Part shown: piece after piece, positions 54,297 through 61,392 of the stretch
Layout: the number at the start of each line of letters is the position of its first letter
Numbering within the stretch: position 1 is the first letter of the stretch
DNA from: CAZNXJ01 sp964577115
GTDB lineage: Bacteria > Planctomycetota > Planctomycetia > Pirellulales > Pirellulaceae
Length of the DNA stretch: 64,000 bases
Direction of reading: 5' to 3'
Assembly (NCBI GenBank): GCA_964577115.1
Contig: CAZNXJ010000019.1
Location: forward strand, 1-64,000
Made by a program: the position numbers and the translations under genes
Notes under the pieces: model-generated
What the model was told of the DNA's origin: nothing
What the model saw: the letters and a program-made list of their open reading frames with translations, nothing else
Database searches by the model: none

Positions 54297-55031
54297 CTAA
54301 CCGGGGTGCGACGAGGTCGACGCCGCCTCGCTCGATTCGACAAGAACTCCCTTATGCAGGTGCAAAACTCGGCGTGCCCGATCGGCGGCTCCCGGGTCGT
54401 GCGTGACCATAATGATGGTCTTGTGATAATCCTGGTTTAATCGCTGTAGCAGTTCGAGAATTTCCGCGGCCGAGCGTGCGTCGAGGTCGCCGGTAGGTTC
54501 GTCGGCCACGAGCAGAGTCGGATCGGTGGCAATGGCGCGGGCGATCGCCACGCGCTGCTCCTGCCCACCCGATAGCTGCCTTGGATAATGGTTCATGCGG
54601 TCCGCGAGCCCCACGACCTCGAGCGCGGCCATGACATGTTCGCGTCGCTCCCTGCGCGAAAGGGGCGTAAGTGTCAGCGGCAGCTCGACGTTTTCATAGG
54701 CCGTCAAAACGGGGATGAGATTGTAGAGCTGAAAAATGAACCCGATGTGTCGAGCTCGCCAACGCGCGAGCTGTCCTTCCGAGCTGGCACCGAGGTCCTG
54801 CCCGCACACGATGACTCGGCCCGAGGTGGGGCGATCGAGTCCCGCGATCAAGTTTAGAAGCGTCGATTTACCGGATCCCGACGGGCCCATGAGCGCAAGA
54901 TAGTCGCCCGCGTCGACGGTCAGGTCGATGCCTGAGAGCACCTCGATGCGAATGGCATCGCGGTGATATTCTTTACACACATTTTCGACAATCACGACCG
55001 GCGAGGATTCGGGGTGGTACGCATCGTTCAT
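54297..55031 (-). CDS. ABC transporter ATP-binding protein, LolD/MacB type
   Basis: 244 residues. Walker A GPSGSGKST, Q-loop in FIFQLYNLIP, signature LSGGQEQR (family norm is LSGGQQQR) and Walker B LLVADEPTGD followed by the LDARS D-loop and H-loop VTHD are all visible. It powers the two FtsX-type permeases encoded downstream after 153 nt. It lies 101 nt downstream of the adaptor gene. Confidence 0.94.
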   Translation of the reverse strand: MNDAYHPESSPVVIVENVCKEYHRDAIRIEVLSGIDLTVDAGDYLALMGPSGSGKSTLLNLIAGLDRPTSGRVIVCGQDLGASSEGQLARWRARHIGFIFQLYNLIPVLTAYENVELPLTLTPLSRRERREHVMAALEVVGLADRMNHYPRQLSGGQEQRVAIARAIATDPTLLVADEPTGDLDARSAAEILELLQRLNQDYHKTIIMVTHDPGAADRARRVLHLHKGVLVESSEAASTSSHPG

Positions 55032-55132
55032 CGCAACTGGTCTCCTCGGCTCACTGTTTCGCCAGTACGTCCAGGCCGCTCGTCTTCGTCGATATTTCCA
55101 TTTTTCGCAGCAAATGCCTGCCAGCTAGCCCA

Positions 55133-56437
55133 TTACGGGACCGCTTTGACTCGCAGTCCCGCCTGCGCGTTGGGCGGCGCGATGACGACCCGTTCGGTGC
55201 CTTCGAGCCCGCTGGTCACTTCCAAGCGTCGATCGCGTTCCGCGCCCACGGTGACGTCCTGCCGGCGGAGCCGGTTGTCGGCGTCGAGCACCCAGACAAA
55301 TGTGCCCTGTGCATCGCGCTGGATGGCCTCGCTGTCGCAAAAGACGCGGGGCGGCGCGTCGGGTTCGCTGGCCGCCGAGCCTTCGGGCAGAAAATGTACC
55401 GTGGCGCTCATATCCGGAAATAGCCGATCATCGGGCTCCACGATTTCCACTTTCACTTTGATGGTGGCCCGGGCACGGTCTCCCATCGGGATGATTTTCC
55501 GCACACGTCCTTCGTAACGACGTTCAGGCACCGCGTCCACAGCAACTTCGGCCGCCTGCCCCGGCACGATGCGGCTGATGAAATCTTCTTTGACATCACA
55601 GTCGACCTCGAGATGTTCGAGATCCGCGACGGTGACGACCGAGCCGCGTCCGGAGGCTTCGCCCATGCCGCCCGGAAGAATCGATTCACCGACTTCGGCA
55701 TCCTTCGAAATGACCGTGCCGTCAAACGGAGCTCGGATGAACATGTTTTCCAGCATTTGTTCGGCTTCACGGACGCGGGCCTCGGCCAGGGAAACTTCGG
55801 CCTCGAGCGACGCGCGGCGCGCCACGGCCGACTCGTACCGGTATTTCGCCTCCTCATACTCCGCATCCGTAATGCTGCCGGTCGCAAAGAGCCGTTCGGC
55901 GCGGAGGTGATCTCGCTTCGACTGCTCAATCAGAACCTCGTGTTCGGCTAGGTCGGCTCGCGCTTTTTGCAGCGTGGCGCGAGCGGCGGCGAGCGACGCG
56001 TCGAGATCCGCGTGCTCGAGAACGGCCAGTACTTGCTGGGCTTCGACGCGGATCCCTTCCTCGACGTTCACCACCTCGATGCGGCCCGGCGCGCGCGCAC
56101 CGATCTTGGCTTGGCGTCGCGATTCCAAGTAGCCCGTCGCCACGACCGTCGCATCGGCCGCTCGGCCCCGTTCGATCGTCACTTTGGCCAGGCGGACCTC
56201 GGGGCGCTGCTGAATGGCCTCGGGGACGACAACCAGCTCGTTCCACGACGCCCCCGTTCGGTACGCCCAGAGGCCGACTCCGACAGCCACCAGCGCGACC
56301 AGACCGAGCATCCAGAGCAGCCCTCGGCCGAGCCGCGACATGAGCGACTTTCGAGGAGGCGGATCGCGGGAAATGCGCAGGCGCGCGAGAGGGTCCACGT
56401 GTTTATCCGACCCGGTCGGAGCAGAAGTCGAGGGCAT
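55133..56437 (-). CDS. HlyD/MacA-type periplasmic adaptor
   Basis: 434 residues. Single N-terminal membrane helix (about 40-57), lipoyl-like half motifs (GRIEVVNVEEGIRVE, FDGTVISKDAEVGE) flanking a long coiled-coil hairpin (about 130-220), then beta-barrel and membrane-proximal domains. It is first in the minus-strand operon adaptor, ATPase, permease, permease. The assembly resembles MacAB-type tripartite export but no outer-membrane channel gene is nearby. The substrate may be a lipoprotein, lipid or peptide. Confidence 0.92.
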   Translation of the reverse strand: MPSTSAPTGSDKHVDPLARLRISRDPPPRKSLMSRLGRGLLWMLGLVALVAVGVGLWAYRTGASWNELVVVPEAIQQRPEVRLAKVTIERGRAADATVVATGYLESRRQAKIGARAPGRIEVVNVEEGIRVEAQQVLAVLEHADLDASLAAARATLQKARADLAEHEVLIEQSKRDHLRAERLFATGSITDAEYEEAKYRYESAVARRASLEAEVSLAEARVREAEQMLENMFIRAPFDGTVISKDAEVGESILPGGMGEASGRGSVVTVADLEHLEVDCDVKEDFISRIVPGQAAEVAVDAVPERRYEGRVRKIIPMGDRARATIKVKVEIVEPDDRLFPDMSATVHFLPEGSAASEPDAPPRVFCDSEAIQRDAQGTFVWVLDADNRLRRQDVTVGAERDRRLEVTSGLEGTERVVIAPPNAQAGLRVKAVP

Positions 56438-56597
56438 TGTCGGATTCGTCGAAGAGAGGTGATCAGCAAGGGCATTGTAATTACGATTGACAGAATGGCT
56501 AGTAATGACCGACCACCCTTCGGCCTGCTTGACCCGCAGGTCCCCCGGCGACTAGGATGACGGCTCTTCATGGAGGAACACGAGAGGAGCATGACGA

Positions 56598-57881
56598 GTG
56601 TTCTATTCGTCACGTACACGGCGCGCCAGATTCGCATGGCAGCGTTGGCGAGCTAATCGACAGCTCGCCTTCGAAGCGCTTGAAATCCGTACGCCACTTG
56701 CCGCCGACGCACTCCTTGCGTCGACCGTTCCTCCTGCCTCCGCACCGGCAGAAGACTCGAGCCGTGCCATTCATCCCGAGGCCGCCGAGCCGCCGGTCCC
56801 ATCGCCTGATCTCGCGGAAGCCGCAAACATCCAGTCTCTTCTAGCCAGCGAAACGCGCGCCGACGAATCGCTCGAATCGGAAGAGCCGCCCCCGTGGATT
56901 TCTCACGAAGAACCGCCGGAAGGCATGCGGTGGGAAGCTCCGCCGGAGCAGGAAAACGAAAGCAACGACGAGCCGCCGGAGGAACCTGAAGAGCCCGAGG
57001 AGCCGCCGGAAGGGGAAGCTCCCGAGGATCCCCCCGAGGGTGAGGCGCCGGAAGAGCCGCCGGAAGGCGAGGCTCCCGAAGACCCTCCAGCCGGGGAGGG
57101 GCCTGGCGAACCGAATGAAGGAGAGCCGCCGGAGAACCCGCCACCGACCAACCAGCCGGACCCGGGCGAAGAGCCGGGAGAAGCTCCCGATCCCGATTGG
57201 TCGCGGGCGATTACCGAATCCGCTGCCAGCCGCTCCTTGCCCATGACGCTGCGACGTGGTGCATCGAGCCTCTTGAACGAGCGATCGGATGCGGAGGATG
57301 CCGCCGGCTCAATGTGGCTCACCCTGCCGCTCGCCGATTCGCTCGGCAGTACCAATCCCTGGGACGATCTCGCCGAGACGCTCACCGGCACGCGAGCCAC
57401 GTCGCTCGCACGGTCGGCGGCCGCGGGAACGAACAACGTAGACGCCCTCTATGAGGAACTGGGCGGCGTCCCCCGCCACAATGCAGGCGCACTGAAAGAC
57501 TATGCGTTGGACGGACTCGACGCGGAACCCGAGTCCCTGGCCACTGCGAACGCCATGCTGCGCCGCTACCGAATGTTCGACGAGGACATGTCGAGTGGCT
57601 CAGGCGAGGCGATAGACAAGTTCCACCCGGCCGATGCGCAGCCGCTCGATCGCGCGCTTTCCGAGTTGCTGGCCGAGATGGACGAGCTCACCGAAACGCT
57701 CGCCACGCACGTTCTGGACACCCCGTACGGCTCTTGGTCGGCGGGCCTCGCAATCGCTGGCGTGCTCGGTGGCGTCGTGCATTTGCATCGGCGCAACCAG
57801 CAACGGACGGCCGCCGAGTTCTCGGAGACCGTAGCCGCGTCGTTTCCCGAGTTGATGTACCTATTGGACACCAAGGAATGA
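56598..57881 (+). CDS. LEPR-type surface protein with Pro/Glu-rich repeats
   Basis: 427 residues. The N-terminus is basic (1-24) and then carries FEALEIRTPLAADAL (25-39), a variant of the planctomycete LEPR-XLL export/surface motif. A Pro/Glu/Gly-rich segment (about 110-195) includes a 9-residue repeat. The C-terminal part is helical and ends in one membrane segment (about 379-395) and a 32-residue cytoplasmic tail. Start: GTG with AGGAG 8 nt upstream. Its stop overlaps the sigma factor start (ATGA, 57878-57881), so surface protein, sigma factor and kinase form one transcript. It might be a sensor controlling the sigma factor; no anti-sigma domain is recognisable. Confidence 0.75.
   Translation: MFYSSRTRRARFAWQRWRANRQLAFEALEIRTPLAADALLASTVPPASAPAEDSSRAIHPEAAEPPVPSPDLAEAANIQSLLASETRADESLESEEPPPWISHEEPPEGMRWEAPPEQENESNDEPPEEPEEPEEPPEGEAPEDPPEGEAPEEPPEGEAPEDPPAGEGPGEPNEGEPPENPPPTNQPDPGEEPGEAPDPDWSRAITESAASRSLPMTLRRGASSLLNERSDAEDAAGSMWLTLPLADSLGSTNPWDDLAETLTGTRATSLARSAAAGTNNVDALYEELGGVPRHNAGALKDYALDGLDAEPESLATANAMLRRYRMFDEDMSSGSGEAIDKFHPADAQPLDRALSELLAEMDELTETLATHVLDTPYGSWSAGLAIAGVLGGVVHLHRRNQQRTAAEFSETVAASFPELMYLLDTKE
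57003..57110 (+). repeat. 27-bp coding repeat (PPEGEAPED), about four units
   Basis: Units start at 57003, 57030, 57057 and 57084. The protein unit PPEGEAPE(D/E) is kept in the first three, while codons vary (for example ccgccg, cccccc), so the repeat is conserved at protein level rather than as recent DNA duplication. The fourth unit is degenerate. The charged, proline-rich segment is likely an extended stalk. Confidence 0.8.
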
Positions 57882-58468
57882 ATCCGCCTCTGCCCGAATC
57901 GCTGCTCGCCGCACTGCGCGCGGGCCAACAGGATGTTGTTGAACAGATTATTGAGAAATACGAGCCGTATCTGCGAATCGTCGTGCGGCGCATGTTAACC
58001 GGCGGGATGCGGGCCAAGCTGGATTCGATGGACGTCGTCCAATCCGTCTGGGCCGATGTGTGGGACGGCCTGCGGCAGCAAAAGTGGCAATTTGAGTCGG
58101 AAGCGCAGCTGCGTGCGTTTCTCATCGCCGCCGTGCGTCACCGCCTGATCGATCACGCACGGCACAATCGGCGCGCTTTGGCGGCCGAGCGACCACTATC
58201 CGACCATGCGTCGCTGTCCAGCGAGGCAGTCGATCGCGATCCCAGCCAGTCGCTTGAAGCCGACGAGCTTTGGGAACAGCTTCTCGCCAGTTGCCCACGC
58301 GAGCATCACGAGATCTTGCATCTGCGGCGCAGCGGCGCGACATTGGAATGTATTGCGCATCAGCGCGGCCTGCATGAGAGCAGTGTTCGCCGCATCCTCT
58401 ATCAACTCGCTCGGCGTGTCTTCTCGCGGCTGCGCCCGGTGGCGCTCGAGGCAGCGCGCTGTGTTTAA
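57878..58468 (+). CDS. ECF-like RNA polymerase sigma factor
   Basis: 196 residues. Region 2 spans about 25-100, with KLDSMDVVQSVWADVW in the core-binding and -10 part, and region 4 spans about 130-190 with a helix-turn-helix (GATLECIAHQRGLHESSVRRI). There is no region 1 or 3, so it is ECF-like. Planctomycetes encode many such sigma factors beside Ser/Thr kinases, as here (kinase 8 nt downstream). The start overlaps the upstream stop. Regulation may be by phosphorylation or by the upstream membrane protein; no classical anti-sigma gene is present. Confidence 0.9.
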   Translation: MNPPLPESLLAALRAGQQDVVEQIIEKYEPYLRIVVRRMLTGGMRAKLDSMDVVQSVWADVWDGLRQQKWQFESEAQLRAFLIAAVRHRLIDHARHNRRALAAERPLSDHASLSSEAVDRDPSQSLEADELWEQLLASCPREHHEILHLRRSGATLECIAHQRGLHESSVRRILYQLARRVFSRLRPVALEAARCV

Positions 58469-58476
58469 GCTCGCCT

Positions 58477-60765
58477 ATGACCGACCGACCGGAAACGACC
58501 ATGCGGTGGCCCCCGCCACGTCGCCCCGCAGATCATGAGACGTGGCTGGCCGAGGATGCGCAGGAGCTGCGTGTCATCGAGCGTTGGCGTTCCGAATACC
58601 GCATTGGCGCGTGCCGACGAGTCGAAACGTACTTTGAACAGAACCCGCAGCTGGTCGAATCGCCCGACCTAGCGATTCGGCTTATCTACGAGGAAGCGTG
58701 CCTCCGCGAGGAAGCGGGGGAACGTCCGGAACTCGCCGAGTATCTCCAGCGGTTTCCACAGTGGTCCGATCAGCTGGCGATGCTTTGGGATTGCCACGAG
58801 CTGCTCGCAAGGAGTTCGGCCGTTCCTCAGTTTCCGGCCGTGGGCGAGTCGCTAGGCGACTTCCAACTCGTCACGGAGCTCGACCGCGGCGCAGCAGGAC
58901 GCGTTTACCTCGCTACTCAGCCTCGCCTATCTGATCGGCCGGTGGTGCTGAAGATCACCGCGCATAATGGCCAGGAACACCTATCGCTGGCCCGCTTGCA
59001 GCACGCCTCGATTGTTCCGCTCTATCTGGTGCAGGATTACGTGGAACGTAATCTGCGCGTGATGTGCATGCCTTACCTGGGCGGCAATAGTCTGGCTCGC
59101 ATCCTCCAGTTTCTCGACAACACCCCGATCGATCAGCGGCGAGGCAACGATCTTTGCCGAGCGCTGGACGCCTGCCGCAGCCCGCTCGTTGAATCGCTCG
59201 ACGATCGCGGCCCCGCGCGCAAGCTTTACGCCCGCAGCTCCTATGTGGACGCGATCTGCTGGATCGGCGCGGCGCTCGCCGAGGGTTTGCACCACGCGCA
59301 TCAGCGTGACCTGGTGCACCTCGACGTGAAGCCGTCGAATGTTTTGATCGCCGGCGACGGGCAACCGATGCTTCTCGATTTTCATCTGGCTCAGCCGATG
59401 CTCCCGGCCGGCCAACTCACCTCCAACCCGCTCGGTGGCACTCCGGGATACATGTCTCCCGAGCAGGCGGCGGCGCTCGACGCCACCCGCGCTGGGCGCC
59501 CACTGCGTCAGCCGGTCGACGCGCGATCCGACATCTACTCGCTTGGCGTCGTACTCTATGAATGTTTGACCGGCGAGGCGCTCGGCGACCACGGACCGCG
59601 TTACTCGCTGCGCAAACGCAACTCGGCCATCACGCCCGGTATCGAGGACGTGATCCGCCGGTGTCTCGAGCGAGATCCGGCGCGCCGCTATCCGTCAGCC
59701 GCGGCTCTGGCCGAGGACCTGCGCCGGCATATGCTCGATCTGCCACTACAGGGCGTGGCCAACCGCAGTTCTTGGGAGCGCTTGTCAAAGTGGCGCCGCC
59801 GGCGCCCGTACGCGATGTGGTCTGCTGCGACGCTCTGCGCCTTGGCGGTGACGCTGATGATCTCGAGCGTCGGACTCAACCACCGCCTGTCCGCCGCGCG
59901 CGATGCGCTGCGGCAAACCCGCGAGCTGTTGCGGGATGGGCATTACCGAAGTGCGGCCAAGACGGCCGAGTGGGGAATTGATCTGATTCGTTATGTGCCG
60001 ACAAGCGGCCGGTTGCACGGCGAACTGCGCGGCGAACTGCACGCGGTACGCCGCATGCAACTGCTCAGCCAACTTCATGAAGTTGTCGAGCAACTGCGGC
60101 TCGTTGACACGCTTAGCGAGCCGCCCGATGAGCAGCTTGAACGAGCGCTCGCCGGCTGTGCTTCCGTCTGGAAAGTGCGCGAAGCGCTGGCCGAGGCGGC
60201 AGCCAATGTCCCGGATACACGGCTACGAGAACAATTCCGCCGCGACTTCGCCGACCTCGCGATCCTTTGGTCCGAAGCCTCCCAGCGGCTCAACGGACGC
60301 TCGTCGTCCATCGCAGCGCCCGCTGCCGTGGAAGTGCTGAATGAAGTGGATCGCCTGATCGGTCCCACGCGAGCGGTCGCGATCGAGCGGGATCGGCATC
60401 GGCGAGCGGATCCGGCCGGTCTGGCGGAGGTCCTCGCGCCCTACGAGCCGGCATGGGAGTTTTTCGTTGTCGGCCGAGCTCTTATGCGCGAGGAGCACTA
60501 TGAGCGTGCGTATGCCGCGCTGCACGAGGCCATCCTGCGCGAACCGCAGGTATTCTGGTTCCACTTCCATCTCGCGAGGTGCTGCCACCGGCTCGAGCGT
60601 TTTGAAGAAGCGCTGCGCGAACTGAACGTCTGTATTGCCCTCGAGCCGCGGCGCCCCGAGTGTTACCGCGACCGAGCGGCCGTGTATCAGGCGCTCGGCT
60701 ACCCCGAGCGCGCTCGCACCGACCTCGCCATGCTCCGCGAGCTCCGCGCCGCGCGATCGCGCTAA
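58477..60765 (+). CDS. Membrane Ser/Thr protein kinase with TPR, non-RD type
   Basis: 762 residues. An N-terminal helical domain (about 20-115) precedes the kinase domain (about 128-420): Lys159 in VVLKI binds ATP; the catalytic loop is HLDVKPSN with Asp283, so the usual HRD Arg is Leu; the DFG motif reads DFH (301-303); TPGYMSPEQ and DIYSLGVVL complete the fold. There is an insertion of about 35 residues near 215-255. A membrane helix at about 446-466 is followed by a C-terminal helical domain with TPR-like repeats (about 660-745). The HLD/DFH pair still has both catalytic Asp residues, so activity is likely. It is in one operon with the surface protein and sigma factor. Confidence 0.9.
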   Translation: MTDRPETTMRWPPPRRPADHETWLAEDAQELRVIERWRSEYRIGACRRVETYFEQNPQLVESPDLAIRLIYEEACLREEAGERPELAEYLQRFPQWSDQLAMLWDCHELLARSSAVPQFPAVGESLGDFQLVTELDRGAAGRVYLATQPRLSDRPVVLKITAHNGQEHLSLARLQHASIVPLYLVQDYVERNLRVMCMPYLGGNSLARILQFLDNTPIDQRRGNDLCRALDACRSPLVESLDDRGPARKLYARSSYVDAICWIGAALAEGLHHAHQRDLVHLDVKPSNVLIAGDGQPMLLDFHLAQPMLPAGQLTSNPLGGTPGYMSPEQAAALDATRAGRPLRQPVDARSDIYSLGVVLYECLTGEALGDHGPRYSLRKRNSAITPGIEDVIRRCLERDPARRYPSAAALAEDLRRHMLDLPLQGVANRSSWERLSKWRRRRPYAMWSAATLCALAVTLMISSVGLNHRLSAARDALRQTRELLRDGHYRSAAKTAEWGIDLIRYVPTSGRLHGELRGELHAVRRMQLLSQLHEVVEQLRLVDTLSEPPDEQLERALAGCASVWKVREALAEAAANVPDTRLREQFRRDFADLAILWSEASQRLNGRSSSIAAPAAVEVLNEVDRLIGPTRAVAIERDRHRRADPAGLAEVLAPYEPAWEFFVVGRALMREEHYERAYAALHEAILREPQVFWFHFHLARCCHRLERFEEALRELNVCIALEPRRPECYRDRAAVYQALGYPERARTDLAMLRELRAARSR

Positions 60766-60855
60766 GCCAAGACCAGGCGCAAGATTTCCTTGTCCACCTT
60801 CTACGCCTTCTTCCTGCTCTTCCCATCCACCCGATAGATCGAATCGGGCGATCTT

Positions 60856-60874
60856 CAAAATTTTTCAAATTTTG
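60856..60874 (+). terminator. AT-rich hairpin followed by T-run
   Basis: Positions 60856-60863 pair with 60867-60874 around a 3-nt loop, then TGATTTTT follows. It lies 90 nt after the kinase stop. The stem is AT-rich, which is weak for an intrinsic terminator, but the base composition stands out sharply from the GC-rich surroundings and it could instead be a UP-like promoter element for csrA. Confidence 0.35.
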
Positions 60875-60982
60875 TGATTTTTCGCGCGCGCTTTTGGCAC
60901 GCCTTTACGTTCCCTAGGGTCGAGGCAGCGCGTTGTATTTCGCAGCGCGCTAGGAAAGTTCGCGTGAACAGGGAGAAGCATG

Positions 60983-61180
60983 ATGCTCGTTCTGACTCGA
61001 AAAGTCGGGCAGCAGATCCGTATTGGCGACGATATTGTGATCAAGGTCCTCCGGCAGGAGGGAGGGCGGATCCGGCTCGGCATTTCAGCGCCTCCGGAAG
61101 TCGCCGTCCGCCGTGACGAATTGATGCCGCTCGACACCCCCGTCTGGACCAACGAAGAAACCTGGGTGGTGACCGAGTAA
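60983..61180 (+). CDS. csrA: Carbon storage regulator CsrA
   Basis: 65 residues, full-length CsrA/RsmA. MLVLTRKVGQ at the start, GDDIVIKVL in the middle and RIRLGISAP near 31-39 are the conserved RNA-binding strands. CsrA binds GGA motifs in mRNA leaders to control translation. The ribosome site itself reads GGGAGA (60971-60976), so autoregulation is plausible. The ATG at 60983 is chosen because it begins the family motif and has better spacing; one at 60980 adds a Met. A perfect 17-bp hairpin follows. Confidence 0.95.
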   Translation: MLVLTRKVGQQIRIGDDIVIKVLRQEGGRIRLGISAPPEVAVRRDELMPLDTPVWTNEETWVVTE

Positions 61181-61210
61181 GCTGGCAGTCACCGGACGGC
61201 GAATGTGTTC

Positions 61211-61249
61211 GGGTCCGTGGCGGCGCTCGGCCAGCGCCGCCACGGACCC
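61211..61249 (+). terminator. Perfect 17-bp GC hairpin after csrA
   Basis: 61211-61227 pairs fully with 61233-61249 around a 5-nt loop, 31 nt after the csrA stop. There is no T tract, so it is either a Rho-independent terminator lacking a tail or an RNA-stabilising stem-loop. Confidence 0.6.
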
Positions 61250-61392
61250 GTTCCGCCACCCCTCGAAGAATATCCTCGCGACATTGCTCTGCCCTGTTGA
61301 TCCTTGCTGGCCAAAGGTCCATGATAATGGCCAACCGGCGCACGCGCCTGCGCCGTGGAAGCTGGGTGCAAGATGCCGCCAGAGGATTTGTA

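Noticed and set aside
57003..57110. Regular 27-bp repeats as a CRISPR array
   Set aside because: Units are contiguous without spacers, are in frame in a gene, and vary at synonymous sites.
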